From the NCBI RefSeq assembly GCF_000685035.1, contig NZ_BAYB01000006.1, positions 62,001-126,000 on the forward strand: a stretch of 64,000 nucleotides of DNA, given 5' to 3'. Below the pieces are notes generated by a model that had not been told where the DNA came from, ran no database searches, and worked only from the letters and a program-made list of their open reading frames with translations. Position 1 is the first letter of the stretch, and every line of letters starts with the position of its first letter. Origin of the DNA: Paraburkholderia ferrariae NBRC 106233 (GTDB lineage: Bacteria; Pseudomonadota; Gammaproteobacteria; Burkholderiales; Burkholderiaceae). Shown piece after piece: positions 1 to 9,398 of this stretch. Position numbers and translations under genes: made by a program.

Positions 1-1
1 C

Positions 2-397
2 GAAGCGAACATCGTGCGCGACGGCGGCGACGTCACGATCGTGACTTACGGACGCATGGTGCACTACGCGCTGGATGCTGCGCAAAAACTCGCCAGGGAA
101 GGCATCGAGGCCGATGTGATCGATCTGCGCACGACTTCGCCGCTCGACGAGGAAACGATTCTCGAAAGCGCCCGCCGCACGGGCCGCGTGGTGGTGGTGG
201 ACGAGGCCAACCCGCGTTGCTCGATTGCGACCGATATCGCGGCGCTCGTCGCGCAGCGCGCGTTTCATGACCTCAAGGCGCCCGTCGGCATGGTCACGGC
301 GCCGCATACGCCGGTGCCGTTCGCGGGCGTGCTCGAAGACCTCTACATCCCGTCGGCGGACAAGATCGCCGAAGCCGCGCGCGCCGCAAGGAGCTGA
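2..397 (+). CDS. acoB: acetoin dehydrogenase E1 component beta subunit, C-terminal part (cut by window edge)
   Basis: The reading frame is open from the first bases, so the gene starts outside the window; about 131 C-terminal residues are visible. They match the C-terminal transketolase-like domain of 2-oxoacid dehydrogenase E1 beta subunits: a VTIVTYGRMV strand, the DLRTTSPLDEETI segment and a VVVVDEANP stretch, ending in a conserved TPVPFAGVLEDLYIPS tail. In this family the alpha and beta subunits form the thiamine-diphosphate E1 that cleaves acetoin into acetaldehyde and an acetyl group passed to the lipoyl arm of E2. Assignment to acetoin rather than pyruvate or branched-chain substrates rests mainly on the adjoining acoC of the atypical acetoin type. 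The stop codon lies 4 nt before the acoC start, and the acoC ribosome site AAGGAG sits inside the acoB end, so the genes form one operon. Confidence 0.88.
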   Translation, partial: EANIVRDGGDVTIVTYGRMVHYALDAAQKLAREGIEADVIDLRTTSPLDEETILESARRTGRVVVVDEANPRCSIATDIAALVAQRAFHDLKAPVGMVTAPHTPVPFAGVLEDLYIPSADKIAEAARAARS

Positions 398-401
398 AGT
401 C

Positions 402-1523
402 ATGCCGATCCACATGATCACGATGCCCAAATGGGGCCTCTCGATGGAGCAAGGCCAGGTGAACGGCTGGCTGAAGTCGGTGGGCGACACGGTGGGCAAG
501 GGCGACGAACTGCTCGACGTCGAGACCGACAAGATTGCCTCGGGCGTCGAGTGCGCTTTCGAGGGCGTGCTGCGGCGGCAGATCGCTCAGGAGGGCGAAA
601 CACTGCCGGTGGGCGCGCTGCTCGGCGTCGTGGCCGATGCAGAGGCGTCCGACGCCGATATCGACGCGGCCGTGGCGGCCTTCCAGCGCGATTTCGTCCC
701 GGCCGCGACAGCGCAGGACGATGCGGGACCGCAGCCCGAGAAGGCGCAGATCGGCGGGCGCACGATCCGCTATCTGAAGCTGGGCGAAGGCGCGGGCGTG
801 CCGGTCGTGCTGATCCACGGCTTCGGCGGCGACCTGAACAACTGGCTCTTCAATCACGCCGATCTTGCGGCGGGGCACACGGTCTGGGCACTCGATTTGC
901 CGGGACACGGCGAGTCCGGCAAGGCGGTCGAGTCGGGCAGCCTCGACGAACTCGCGCAAAGCGTGATCGATTTTCTCGACGCGCAGAAGATCGAGCGCGC
1001 GCATCTGGTGGGGCATTCGCTCGGCGGCGCGGTCGCGATGACGGTTGCGCAACGCGTGCCCGCGCGCGTCGCGTCGCTCGCGCTGATCGGCAGCGCGGGG
1101 CTCGGCAACGAGATCGACGGCGCGTATATCGAGGCCTTCGTCGCGGGCACCAACCGCAACGCGCTGAAGGCACCGGTCACGAAGCTCTTTGCCGACCCGG
1201 CGCTCGTCACGCGGCAACTCGTGGAGGACCTCGTGAAGTACAAGCGGCTCGAGGGGGTGCAGGATGCGCTCAGGAAGATCGCGGATGAGGCGTTCGAGGG
1301 CGGGGCGCAGCGCCACGTCCTGCGCGAGCGGCTCGCAACGCTTGCGCCGCGCGTGTTCGTGATCTGGGGCGACGCCGACCAGATCATCCCGGCCCGTCAT
1401 GCCGAGGGGCTGCCGGAGAGCGTGCGCGTAGTGGTGATGCCGGGCCAGGGCCATATGGTGCAGATGGAGGCGGCCGCCGAGGTCAACCGCCTGCTCAAGG
1501 CCTTTTTCGACGGAGAGGGCTGA
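402..1523 (+). CDS. acoC: acetoin dehydrogenase dihydrolipoyl acetyltransferase (lipoyl domain + alpha/beta hydrolase)
   Basis: 373 residues. The N-terminal part, about residues 1-80, is a biotinyl/lipoyl domain with the lipoylation site DVETDKIA (Lys44). A short linker follows, and from about residue 117 an alpha/beta hydrolase domain with oxyanion region HGFGG, nucleophile elbow GHSLGG (Ser206), an acid candidate in GDADQ (324/326) and GQGH (His351). This is the unusual AcoC architecture known from Cupriavidus and Pseudomonas acetoin operons, where the usual E2 catalytic core and E1/E3-binding domain are replaced by a hydrolase-like domain. It should carry the acetyl group from E1 to coenzyme A. 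The ATG at 402 is chosen because AAGGAG lies 8 nt upstream and the lipoyl domain begins immediately; an in-frame extension to 225 would overlap acoB. The stop overlaps the next start (TGATG). Confidence 0.92.
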   Translation: MPIHMITMPKWGLSMEQGQVNGWLKSVGDTVGKGDELLDVETDKIASGVECAFEGVLRRQIAQEGETLPVGALLGVVADAEASDADIDAAVAAFQRDFVPAATAQDDAGPQPEKAQIGGRTIRYLKLGEGAGVPVVLIHGFGGDLNNWLFNHADLAAGHTVWALDLPGHGESGKAVESGSLDELAQSVIDFLDAQKIERAHLVGHSLGGAVAMTVAQRVPARVASLALIGSAGLGNEIDGAYIEAFVAGTNRNALKAPVTKLFADPALVTRQLVEDLVKYKRLEGVQDALRKIADEAFEGGAQRHVLRERLATLAPRVFVIWGDADQIIPARHAEGLPESVRVVVMPGQGHMVQMEAAAEVNRLLKAFFDGEG

Positions 1524-2509
1524 TGGAGGCCGCCGCCCCGTTCGACACGCCGCGCGAGGGCGCGACCGCGCTCGGCCAGCGCGGCCTGCGCAGCCGCGAG
1601 AAGCTCGCGCGCATTCCCGTGAAGGTCGTGCAAGGCGAGGCGGCGTTGCCGAAGCCGCCCTGGCTGCGCGCGCCGCCGATGATGAGCGAGCGCGTCGCGG
1701 ACCTGGCGGCCGTGCTGCGCGCGCATCGTCTTCATTCGGTGTGCGAAGAAGCCATGTGCCCGAATATCGGCGAATGCTTCGCGCAGCGCACGGCCACCTT
1801 CATGATCATGGGCGGACTCTGCACGCGCCGCTGCCCGTTCTGCGACGTGGCGCACGGCCGGCCGGAGCCGCTCGACGCCGGGGAACCCGGGCATCTCGCC
1901 CGCGCCGCCGCGGCGCTCGGCCTGCGTCACGTCGTGATCACCTCGGTGGATCGCGACGATCTGCGCGACGGCGGCGCGGCGCACTTTGCACGCTGCGTGG
2001 CGGCCGTGCGCGAGCAGGTGCCGGGTATCGGCGTCGAGTTGCTGACGCCGGATTTTCGCGGGCGCATCGGGCGCGCGCTCGATGCGCTTTCCTGCGCGTG
2101 GCCCGACGTGTTCAACCACAACATCGAAACCGTGCCGTCGCTCTACCGGGCGGCGCGGCCCGGCGCCGACTACGCGGGCTCGCTCGATCTGCTTGCGCGT
2201 GCGAAGGCCGCGTGCGCTGCGCTCGTCACGAAGTCGGGCTTGATGGTGGGGCTTGGCGAAACCGATGCCGAACTGCTTGCGACGCTGCGCGATCTGCGTG
2301 CGCACGGCGTGGAGGTGCTGACGATCGGGCAGTATCTCGCGCCGTCGCGGTTTCATCTGCCGGTGCGGCGTTACGTGAGCCCGGACGAATTCGCTGCGCT
2401 GCGCGATGCGGGGCTGGCGATGGGCTTCAGGGAGGTCGTGGCCGGGCCGCTCGTCCGTTCTTCGTATCACGCGGCACAGACCGTGGAGGCGGCCAGGGCG
2501 GCCGGCTAG
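1523..2509 (+). CDS. lipA: lipoyl synthase paralogue of the acetoin operon
   Basis: 328 residues, radical SAM lipoyl synthase. The auxiliary iron-sulfur cluster cysteines appear at 74, 79 and 85 ([14 protein letters not shown]) and the SAM-binding cluster at 100, 104 and 107 (CTRRCPFC). A C-terminal RSSYHA segment carries the serine that ligates the auxiliary cluster in this family. The enzyme inserts two sulfur atoms into an octanoyl-lysine. Its start codon overlaps the acoC stop, so it is translationally coupled to a gene whose product needs lipoylation; a lipA copy dedicated to the acetoin complex, besides the housekeeping one elsewhere, is the natural reading. The stop TAG forms a CTAG with the stop of the convergent MATE gene, the two reading frames overlapping by 3 nt. 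The family is certain; the dedicated role is inferred from context. Confidence 0.9.
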   Translation: MEAAAPFDTPREGATALGQRGLRSREKLARIPVKVVQGEAALPKPPWLRAPPMMSERVADLAAVLRAHRLHSVCEEAMCPNIGECFAQRTATFMIMGGLCTRRCPFCDVAHGRPEPLDAGEPGHLARAAAALGLRHVVITSVDRDDLRDGGAAHFARCVAAVREQVPGIGVELLTPDFRGRIGRALDALSCAWPDVFNHNIETVPSLYRAARPGADYAGSLDLLARAKAACAALVTKSGLMVGLGETDAELLATLRDLRAHGVEVLTIGQYLAPSRFHLPVRRYVSPDEFAALRDAGLAMGFREVVAGPLVRSSYHAAQTVEAARAAG

Positions 2510-3879
2510 CTCCGCGGGCTCTCGCGCAGATACCGGGTGCTCACGCGGGAGAGATACGCGGTGAGCCCCACGCCCGCGATCATCAGGCTCGCCGTGTTGG
2601 CGAGCCAGAAGCCGCGCGCCCCCGTGGCCCAGGCGGGCAGGTTGCCGGTCACGTCGAAGCCGAGCGCGTAGCCGCCGCCGAGACCCACGCCCCAGAGCGC
2701 GACGGCGTAGATCACGGTCGGCACGACGGCGACCTTGTACGCACGCAGCGCGAAGGCCGTGGTGACCTGCAGCGCGTCGAAGATGTGATAGAGCGCGACG
2801 ATGGCCACGAGCGGCATCGCGGCCGCCGCGACCGCCGGGTCGGGCGTGTAGCCGCCGATGATGAGCGGGCGCAGCAGGAACACGGCGAGTGCGAACGCGC
2901 ACGCGATCGTCAGGGCGGTGAGAATGCCGTGCCGCGCGAGCGTGCGCGCCTCGGCCGGGCGATTGCCGCCCAGCGCCTGGGCCGCGAGCGTCGAGGTCGC
3001 CACGCCGATGGCGAGCGGCGTCATGTACAGCACGGCGCCGATGTTGCCGGCGATCTGGTGCCCCGCGAGCGTCGTCGTGCCGAGGCGCGCGATGAAGATC
3101 GCCATGAACGTGTACGAGGTCACCTCGATCAGATACGAGAGCCCCATGGGGATGCCGAGCTTGAGCAATTCGGCCTGGCGTTTCCAGTGCGGCCAGCAGA
3201 AGTGCCGGAAGATGCCGAACGGCTCGAACACGTCGATTTTCGTGAGCGCGAGCACGGCGAAGGCGGCCAGTGCCCAGTTGATCGCCGTGCTGGCGAGCGC
3301 GCAGCCGGGGCCGCCCAGCGCGGGTACGCCGAGGCCGCCGAAGATGAGCCAGCGGTTGAGGGCCACCTTCAGCACGAGCGCGCCCACCTGGAGGAACATC
3401 ACGAGCCGCGGCCGGCTCACGGCGTTGGCGAGCGAGCTGTAGATGCGGAAGAGGAGCCCGGCGGGCAAGCCGAACGAGAGCAGCCGCAGGTAATCGACGG
3501 TGCGTTCGCGCAGCGCCTCGGGCGCGCGGGCGAGGTCGAGCAGCGGACCGGGGAAGTAGAGGATCGCGCCGCCGATCACCATCAGCACGAGGGCGAGCCA
3601 GAGCGCCTGGCGCACCTCTTCGCCGATCTCGGCATCGCGCTGCGCGCCGTAGAGCTGCGCCGCGACGGGCTGCAGCGCAGTCAGGATGCCGGTGAGGCTG
3701 ATATAGACGGAGACGTAGATCGACGAGCCGAGCCCCAGCGCCGCGAGATCGAGCGCGGCATAGCGGCCGACCATGGCCGTGTCGATCACGCCGAAGGCGA
3801 TGATCGCGAGCTGCCCGACCAGTACCGGCCAGGCCAGCGCCGCTATGCGGCGGACGTCGCCGGATACCGTACCGGTCAC
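2506..3879 (-). CDS. MATE family multidrug/cation antiporter
   Basis: 457 residues, the usual MATE length, with about twelve hydrophobic segments in two homologous halves. Typical motifs include [23 protein letters not shown] near the N-terminus and an equivalent [13 protein letters not shown] at the start of the second half. The family exports cationic drugs or metabolites in exchange for sodium ions or protons across the inner membrane. Translation starts at a GTG only 7 nt after the stop of the upstream glycosyltransferase gene, so the two are probably co-transcribed. No strong Shine-Dalgarno is visible. The substrate cannot be told from sequence. The 3' end is convergent with the lipoyl synthase gene and shares the CTAG stop. 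Confidence 0.88.
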   Translation of the reverse strand: MTGTVSGDVRRIAALAWPVLVGQLAIIAFGVIDTAMVGRYAALDLAALGLGSSIYVSVYISLTGILTALQPVAAQLYGAQRDAEIGEEVRQALWLALVLMVIGGAILYFPGPLLDLARAPEALRERTVDYLRLLSFGLPAGLLFRIYSSLANAVSRPRLVMFLQVGALVLKVALNRWLIFGGLGVPALGGPGCALASTAINWALAAFAVLALTKIDVFEPFGIFRHFCWPHWKRQAELLKLGIPMGLSYLIEVTSYTFMAIFIARLGTTTLAGHQIAGNIGAVLYMTPLAIGVATSTLAAQALGGNRPAEARTLARHGILTALTIACAFALAVFLLRPLIIGGYTPDPAVAAAAMPLVAIVALYHIFDALQVTTAFALRAYKVAVVPTVIYAVALWGVGLGGGYALGFDVTGNLPAWATGARGFWLANTASLMIAGVGLTAYLSRVSTRYLRESPRS

Positions 3880-3886
3880 GGCGGGC

Positions 3887-5641
3887 TCAGTCCGGGCGTG
3901 GGCGCCAGACGCGGCGCTTCGCGGGCGGCTGCGGGCGATCGATGCGCACGTACAGGCGGAAGCGCTCGTCGCGGTCGGCCGCGCGGCGGCCTTCCCAGAC
4001 CAGCTTCCAGACGAAGTTCGACATCGAGCTGGGCTCGCCGTAGTCCTGGGTGTCCTGGCGCAGGATCACGTCGCAGTCTTCGTCGAACGAGAAGTGCATC
4101 TTGCCGAAGTAGGCGAAGGTGGCGATCTGCGCGTCGCCGAGCCGCACGGGCGAAATGCACGAGTAGTCGGCGGGCAGGTGCGCGGCAATCTGCTGCGCGA
4201 CGTCGCGATAGGTCCGGCTGTAGTTGACGACCGGCAGCCAGAGCGTCATCAGCAGGACCCACATGAGCGTGGTGCCGCCGCTCGAAAGCACGACGCTGCG
4301 CCAGAGCACCTTGGGATGGCGCGCCACGCGCCACTGCACGAGCACCATCCAGCACACGGTCACGGCCACGGCGCAGGCAAACGAGAGGATCTTGAACTGC
4401 GGCGTGAAGCCCGGAGCGAGGCGTGCGAGGTTGCGCGCGAGCGGCGCCGGGAAGCCGGATATGCCCGCGAGCCACACGAGCCACACGAACGTACCGAGGA
4501 TCGTAAAACTCAGGACGGCGAACCAGTCGATCGCGTTGATCGCGCCGCGCTTGAGCGTGGGCAGCGCGAACGCTGCGAGCACCGAAAGCGCCGGCAGCAC
4601 GAGCATGAAGAGGCGATTGGTTTCCTGGCTCTGCACGACCACGAGGATCAGGAGCGGCACGATCACCGAAAGCGGAATGGCGATATGCGGGGCGCGGCGC
4701 AGGCCGGCCCAGCTGAACCAGGCCCACAGTGCGAGCGGCCACGCGGGCCACGTGAAGAGCGGCAGGTTGCGCACCGCGTAGAGCAGCACCGCCCCCGGCG
4801 GCCCGGCAAAGGCATTGACGCTCGAATGGGTCCACTGGTCGAGGAACCACACGGCGTCGTCGGGATAGAGGTGCAGCGCCGCGAGCGGCCACGAAGCCGA
4901 CACGGCGAGCGCAACGGGCAGCCCTGCGACAAGGAGCCAGCGCGAGCGCGTTTCGGGAGCGATGGCGAGCATCGCGAGCGTGCCCACGAGCAGGGCGCCC
5001 ACCAGCACCGGCCCGCTCGACAGCATGACGATGCCGAGCGCGAGGCCCCACCAGAGTGCGCCCTGGATCGGCTTGTCGATGGCGCGCACCACGCCGTAGA
5101 GCAGCATTGCAATGCCGACGAACTGCATGAGCTGCGGGGTCGTTTCGTGGCCGCGCGCGGCGAGGCCGAAGCAGGCGAGCAGGATGAGCAGCGCGCCGTC
5201 GGCGAGGGTGCGGCCGTAGTCGCGCGGCTCGGGCTCGCCGCCGAAGGCGTACTTGAACGGCTGAACCTCGGGGCGGCGCCCGAGCAGATAGGCGCTGTAC
5301 CAGACAAACGCGCAGGCAAGGCAGAACAGCACGCCGGTGGCGACGCGCGAGGCATTGCTGGCGTCCACCCACGGTGTCAGCACGCGGATGCAGAGCGCGC
5401 CCAGCCAGTAGCCGAGCGGCCCGTTTTCCGTGATGTACTTGCCGACGAGGTTCGGCAGCAGCCAGTCGTGCGAGGTACCGCCCGCCATGGTCCACATCAC
5501 GCCGAAGCCGGCTGCGTCCTCGTTCTTCCACGGGTCCCGGCCGAACAGGCCGAACGACGCGAACACGATACAGATGGTCAGCAGCAGCCAGCGCGGCAGG
5601 GCGCTGGTGGCGGAGGCGGTCAGTCGAATGGCTGGCTTCAT
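3887..5641 (-). CDS. ArnT/GT39-like inner-membrane glycosyltransferase
   Basis: 584 residues with an N-terminal membrane anchor (about residues 18-34), then the acidic loop motif RDPWKNEDAA (Asp36, Glu41, Asp42) typical of the first periplasmic loop of GT-C enzymes that use lipid-linked sugar donors. About ten further hydrophobic segments follow, and then a soluble C-terminal domain from roughly residue 470. ArnT relatives transfer sugars from polyprenyl phosphate to lipid A or to proteins. No arn operon, lipid-carrier synthase or flippase lies in the window, so donor and acceptor are unknown; the downstream gene is a MATE exporter with a 7-nt gap. The ATG at 5641 gives a normal N-terminus directly ahead of the first membrane segment. 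Confidence 0.75.
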   Translation of the reverse strand: MKPAIRLTASATSALPRWLLLTICIVFASFGLFGRDPWKNEDAAGFGVMWTMAGGTSHDWLLPNLVGKYITENGPLGYWLGALCIRVLTPWVDASNASRVATGVLFCLACAFVWYSAYLLGRRPEVQPFKYAFGGEPEPRDYGRTLADGALLILLACFGLAARGHETTPQLMQFVGIAMLLYGVVRAIDKPIQGALWWGLALGIVMLSSGPVLVGALLVGTLAMLAIAPETRSRWLLVAGLPVALAVSASWPLAALHLYPDDAVWFLDQWTHSSVNAFAGPPGAVLLYAVRNLPLFTWPAWPLALWAWFSWAGLRRAPHIAIPLSVIVPLLILVVVQSQETNRLFMLVLPALSVLAAFALPTLKRGAINAIDWFAVLSFTILGTFVWLVWLAGISGFPAPLARNLARLAPGFTPQFKILSFACAVAVTVCWMVLVQWRVARHPKVLWRSVVLSSGGTTLMWVLLMTLWLPVVNYSRTYRDVAQQIAAHLPADYSCISPVRLGDAQIATFAYFGKMHFSFDEDCDVILRQDTQDYGEPSSMSNFVWKLVWEGRRAADRDERFRLYVRIDRPQPPAKRRVWRPRPD

Positions 5642-5858
5642 TCAGTACGAGGTGAGCGGGTAAGCGGAGCGGCTCGCGGGCGCAGCGTGGCGGTCACCGC
5701 CGGCCCGAATCCGGCATTCTAGCCGGGCCGGCGCACGCGCGTCACGGCGGGAGCCGCGCCGAAATGCATGGAAACGACTGAAACAGGGCCGTGATCCTCC
5801 GGCGTTCGCGAGAAATCCGGGAGCGGGCGGCCCTGAGGCGAACCGCGATGCGGGCAAT

Positions 5859-5888
5859 AAAAAAGGGCAGCAAACGCTGCCCTTTTTT
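5859..5888 (-). terminator. bidirectional Rho-independent terminator after rpmE2
   Basis: A perfect 7-bp stem GGGCAGC/GCTGCCC (5865-5871 with 5876-5882), loop AAAC, flanked by six A on one side and six T on the other, so it can act on both strands. It lies 45 nt downstream of the rpmE2 stop. Confidence 0.9.
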
Positions 5889-5933
5889 CGGTCCGGGACC
5901 GGCGCCAGGGCCGGTTCAGGCGTTTTACGAAGC

Positions 5934-6197
5934 TTACTTCGTAGCCTTGCCCGTGGCGCGCGCGCCGAACTTCTTGTTGAACTTCTCGACACGGCCGGCC
6001 GTGTCCATGATCTTTTGCGTGCCCGTGTAGAACGGATGCGATTCCGACGACACTTCGATCTTGGCGAGCGGGTAGGTCTTGCCGTTGAATTCGGCGGTTT
6101 CGCGCGTCTGGATGGTCGAGCGGGTCACGAAGCGGAAGTCGTTCGAAACGTCGATGAACAGGACTTCGCGATAATCCGGGTGAATGCCTTCTTTCAT
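5934..6197 (-). CDS. rpmE2: 50S ribosomal protein L31 type B
   Basis: 87 residues. The sequence starts [12 protein letters not shown] and lacks the paired CxxC cysteines of zinc-binding L31, so it is the zinc-independent type B form (RpmE2/YkgM). In the family this variant replaces zinc-binding L31 when zinc is scarce and so frees zinc; in many betaproteobacteria it is the ordinary copy. AGGAA lies 7 nt before the ATG. The gene is monocistronic, with a strong terminator downstream. I see no clear Zur-type palindrome upstream, so zinc regulation is not supported here. Confidence 0.96.
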   Translation of the reverse strand: MKEGIHPDYREVLFIDVSNDFRFVTRSTIQTRETAEFNGKTYPLAKIEVSSESHPFYTGTQKIMDTAGRVEKFNKKFGARATGKATK

Positions 6198-6313
6198 GGT
6201 TTTTCCTTAAATCTGGCGGTAGCCAACCCGCGTGCCCGGCTGCGGGATTGCAGCACAAAGCGCTTTTGCCTGAAATCAGGCGCGAGCCACTTGCCCAAGT
6301 TCGAAAAACGGCG

Positions 6314-6343
6314 ATTATGCCAGAAAATCAGCCGGTTGGCGAA
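6314..6343 (-). promoter_or_regulatory. candidate sigma-70 promoter for rpmE2
   Basis: On the minus strand TTCGCC is followed after 18 nt by CATAAT. It sits about 115 nt upstream of the rpmE2 ATG in otherwise noncoding sequence. The match is partial and no experiment supports it. Confidence 0.4.
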
Positions 6344-6368
6344 TTTCAGCGCGCGCATTGCACGCAAT

Positions 6369-7211
6369 CTACGCCGCGCCGCTTAACCCCGCCAGCGCAC
6401 CGGTTCGGGCCGGGTCCTGGCGGTAATAGCGCGCGAGCAGCCGGTACAACTCGGGATATTCGGCCTCGAACTCGCGCGGCTTCACGAACAGCGCCTCGCT
6501 GCACACGGCGAAGAACTCGGACGGATGATCGGATGCATAGGGATCGATCAGCGATTCGCGCTCGAAGCGCGCCCAGCGGCGCTCCGGCACGGCATCGACC
6601 TTCGCGCAGAACTGGTCGTAGGCATGGTCGAACACGTCGCCCCACATGGCGCCGTCGAGCGGGGCGTGCCAGCGCCGATAGAGGGGCGGATGGCCGTCGG
6701 TCTCGCCGTTGAGCATGTCGATCTTGTGGGCGAACTCGTGAATCACGACGTTGTAGGCGTCGCTGCCGTCGGTCATCTGCGCGTCCTCCCACGAGAGGAT
6801 CACGGGGCCGCCGTCCCACGCCTCGCCGCTCGCGTCGTGCTCGACTTCGTGCACCACGCCGTCCTCGTCCTCCACGGTCTTGCGGATCACGAATTCGCCC
6901 GGGTAGACGATCACGCCGACCCATCCGCGGTACAGATCGAGCGAGAGGTTGAGCACCGGCAGCGACGCCTGGACGGCGATCGCCACCACCATCGCGTCGG
7001 TCAGTTCGAGATCGTGAGCGGTCGAGAACTCTTTTTGCGCGATGAAGAGGCTCGTGAGTTCGCGCAGGCGCACGAGGCCGGCGGCGTCGAGATGGCCGAG
7101 GAAGGGCAGGCCCTCGAGCGTGGCCTGCCAGAGCGCGTCGTCGATGGCGTGGGTGCGCAGGGCCTTTTCGCGGCGGCGCGCGCCGAACCACTGGGAGAGT
7201 TTCGATAGCAT
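6369..7211 (-). CDS. mtfA: MtfA-like zinc peptidase (M90 family)
   Basis: 280 residues. The metallopeptidase motif HEFAH is present (His158, Glu159, His162), followed by KIDMLNGETDGHPPL, a signature of the MtfA/YeeI family, and a conserved PSEFFAVCSEALF near the C-terminus. In Escherichia coli MtfA binds the global repressor Mlc and so modulates the glucose phosphotransferase gene ptsG; it also has aminopeptidase activity. Whether an Mlc partner exists here cannot be seen. The ATG at 7211 gives the normal MLSKLSQWFG start; the frame stays open far upstream only because it shadows the MFS gene. The gene starts 33 nt after the MFS stop and may be in the same transcript. Confidence 0.88.
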   Translation of the reverse strand: MLSKLSQWFGARRREKALRTHAIDDALWQATLEGLPFLGHLDAAGLVRLRELTSLFIAQKEFSTAHDLELTDAMVVAIAVQASLPVLNLSLDLYRGWVGVIVYPGEFVIRKTVEDEDGVVHEVEHDASGEAWDGGPVILSWEDAQMTDGSDAYNVVIHEFAHKIDMLNGETDGHPPLYRRWHAPLDGAMWGDVFDHAYDQFCAKVDAVPERRWARFERESLIDPYASDHPSEFFAVCSEALFVKPREFEAEYPELYRLLARYYRQDPARTGALAGLSGAA

Positions 7212-7243
7212 CGCCGGTGGGCTTCGTGAGGTGAAGTGCGTCG

Positions 7244-8833
7244 TCAGTTGATCTGCTTCTGCCAGGCCGCAAAGATACCACCGCAGACCGCCACGCCGAT
7301 GAGGAAATAGAAGCCGTCGAGCGAGCTCAGGAAGCTCGCCTGCTGCGCGACCATGCGGCTCATCTGCACGATTGCGAGCCCGTGCGCTTCGCCGGGCGGG
7401 CGGCCGGGCGCCTCGAAGGCCTGGGTGAGCGTGGCGAGCGTGTTCTGGTAGACGGGGTTGAACGGATTCACGAATTCGGCGAGGCGCGACTGGTGCAGCG
7501 CCTGCCGGTGCTGCTCGATGATGATGACACTGGAGGTCGCGAACGACATGGTGATCTGCCGCACGATGTTCTTGAGCCGGTAGCCGTGCGTGAACTCCTC
7601 GATGGCGAAGATGCTGAACGTCACGTTCGCGACCGGCAGCACGATGAAGAGCAGCAGGAGGCCGCGCAGCAGGAGGGGCGCGATGAGCCACGATTCGCTG
7701 ACGTCGGGCGGCATCTGCGTCATCCACAGAGAGACGCACGCGGCGAGCACGAAGCCCGGCACGATGATCCACTTCTTGCGCGTGACGAACTTCGCGTAGC
7801 GGAAATACAGGAAGAGCGCCGAAGCGGAGATCAGCGAGGTGATGCCGGTGAGTCGGCCGGCGTTCTCGACCGGATAGTTGAGCCCGCCTTCGAGAAAGCG
7901 CGAGACGAGATAGCTGAGCGCGGTGCTCTGATAGTAATAGACCACGTAGAGCAGGATGCCCGCGCGGAAGGTCTTTTCGCGCAGCGCGTGCAGGCGCATC
8001 AGGGGCTTGGGGTGATGCCACTGCTGCCAGCCGAACCAGGCGAGCGCGACGATGCCGCCCACGGTAAGCAGGATCAGGCCGGGCGACGTGCTGAACAGTT
8101 CGAAGCGGACCTGCTGCATGGCGATCTGCAGCGCGCCCTGCGCGAGCGCGAAGATGATGTAGGGCCAAAAATGCGTGCCGCCGCGCGCTTCGGGCAGCAC
8201 GTGGCCCGAGTCGGGCAGGGCGAGGAGCGCAAGCACCGCGAACAGCACGCCGGCGGGCGCCGTGCAGAGAAAGAGCGCGCGCCAGTCGAACTGCGCAACG
8301 AGCATGCCGCCCACCAGCGGCGCGAGGGCGCTGGAGAGCACGATCAGGATCAGGAACGCACGCGTCGCCACGGGGCGTTGCTGCGGCGTGAAGCTGCTCT
8401 GGATGAGAATGCGGCAGGTGCCCATCATCGGGCCGATGAAATAGCCCTGGACGCCGCGTGCGAAGGCGAGTTCGATCGACGATTCGCAAAGTGCTGCGGC
8501 GACCGACCCCGCTGCGTAGAGCAGCAGGCAGCCGCCCACGTAGCGGCGGTAGCCGAGCCGCTCGACCCACCATTGCTGCTGCAGGATGCCAAGCACGGCG
8601 GCAACGGCGTAGGCGCTCGACGACCAGACCAGTTCGTCCGGCGAAGCGTTGATGCCGCCCGCGATGTAGCTCGTGAAGAACGAGAAGATTGCGTTGTCGA
8701 AGTAGTCGAGGCCGGTGGCGAGCGCGAGCACCCAGGGGAAGAAGTCGCCGCGCAGGCGCCCGGCGCCGAAGAGCGGCTGACGGCTTTGCGGCGGGGTCGG
8801 CGGCGGGCTGGGTGCGGCGGGTGCGCTGCTCAT
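7244..8833 (-). CDS. DHA2-type MFS transporter (14 transmembrane segments)
   Basis: 529 residues, the length and hydrophobicity expected for a 14-helix DHA2/EmrB-like member of the major facilitator superfamily. A proline-rich N-terminal tail of about 25 residues precedes the first helix (LATGLDYFDNAIFSFF). Such proteins are proton-driven drug or metabolite exporters. The gene starts 4 nt after the stop of a MerR-family regulator with a palindromic operator candidate, which points to substrate-induced export. Segments such as YYYQSTALSYL and FTHGYRLKNI suggest it belongs to a diverged branch, so the substrate is left open. There is no adjacent membrane-fusion protein. Confidence 0.85.
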   Translation of the reverse strand: MSSAPAAPSPPPTPPQSRQPLFGAGRLRGDFFPWVLALATGLDYFDNAIFSFFTSYIAGGINASPDELVWSSSAYAVAAVLGILQQQWWVERLGYRRYVGGCLLLYAAGSVAAALCESSIELAFARGVQGYFIGPMMGTCRILIQSSFTPQQRPVATRAFLILIVLSSALAPLVGGMLVAQFDWRALFLCTAPAGVLFAVLALLALPDSGHVLPEARGGTHFWPYIIFALAQGALQIAMQQVRFELFSTSPGLILLTVGGIVALAWFGWQQWHHPKPLMRLHALREKTFRAGILLYVVYYYQSTALSYLVSRFLEGGLNYPVENAGRLTGITSLISASALFLYFRYAKFVTRKKWIIVPGFVLAACVSLWMTQMPPDVSESWLIAPLLLRGLLLLFIVLPVANVTFSIFAIEEFTHGYRLKNIVRQITMSFATSSVIIIEQHRQALHQSRLAEFVNPFNPVYQNTLATLTQAFEAPGRPPGEAHGLAIVQMSRMVAQQASFLSSLDGFYFLIGVAVCGGIFAAWQKQIN

Positions 8834-8837
8834 CGGT

Positions 8838-9359
8838 TCACGCCCCGGCGTTTCCGTCGCCGCCGTCGGAGGCCGGTGTCTTGTGACGCTTTTTCCTTGC
8901 GGCCAGACGCTCGTCGATCAGCGTTTCGGCGGGTACGCCCGCAAGGCGTTTTCCGAGGTAGTCGAGATCGCCGGCGAGTTCGGCGCGCACCGTCTGCGCT
9001 TCCTTCAGCTCGCGCCGCACGGCGGCGATGCGCGCGTCGAGCGTTTCGATCTGCCGGGTCAGCGCGTCGGCAATCTGCCGCAGCGAGTCCTGCGAATAGC
9101 GCCTGCGTCCGTCGTCAGCGGATTCGAGCGGGCGCTTGAGCATTTCGGCGATGCCGTGCAGCGAAAAGCCGAGCGAGCGCAGCCGCAGGATGCGCGAGAA
9201 CTGCTCGATGTCGTCTTCGTTATACAGGCGGTAGCGGCCCTCGCTGCGCGTGGGCGTGACGAGACCCCGCTCCTCGTAGTACTTGAGCGTGCGCGGCGTG
9301 ACGTTCAGGCGCAGTGCGGCGTCGCGCACCGTGAGCAGCGCGGGGGTATCCCGGGACAT
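8838..9359 (-). CDS. MerR family transcriptional regulator
   Basis: 173 residues. The N-terminal winged-helix domain carries VRDAALRLNVTPRTLKYYEERGLV and RLYNEDDIEQFSRI, typical of MerR proteins, followed by a long dimerisation helix rich in charged residues and a basic tail (AARKKRHK). There are no cysteines suggesting a metal sensor, so it probably senses an organic ligand, or acts without one. The ATG at 9359 is preferred over a TTG two codons upstream because it lies about 33 nt from the predicted transcription start. It is the first gene of a two-gene operon with the MFS transporter and very likely controls it. Confidence 0.88.
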   Translation of the reverse strand: MSRDTPALLTVRDAALRLNVTPRTLKYYEERGLVTPTRSEGRYRLYNEDDIEQFSRILRLRSLGFSLHGIAEMLKRPLESADDGRRRYSQDSLRQIADALTRQIETLDARIAAVRRELKEAQTVRAELAGDLDYLGKRLAGVPAETLIDERLAARKKRHKTPASDGGDGNAGA

Positions 9360-9398
9360 GGGCAACCGGCCGGATGGCGGCAGTGGAATCAGGTCGCC

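Noticed and set aside
6198..6313. Zur operator for zinc-dependent control of rpmE2
   Set aside because: No AT-rich Zur-type palindrome could be found between the start codon and the promoter candidate.
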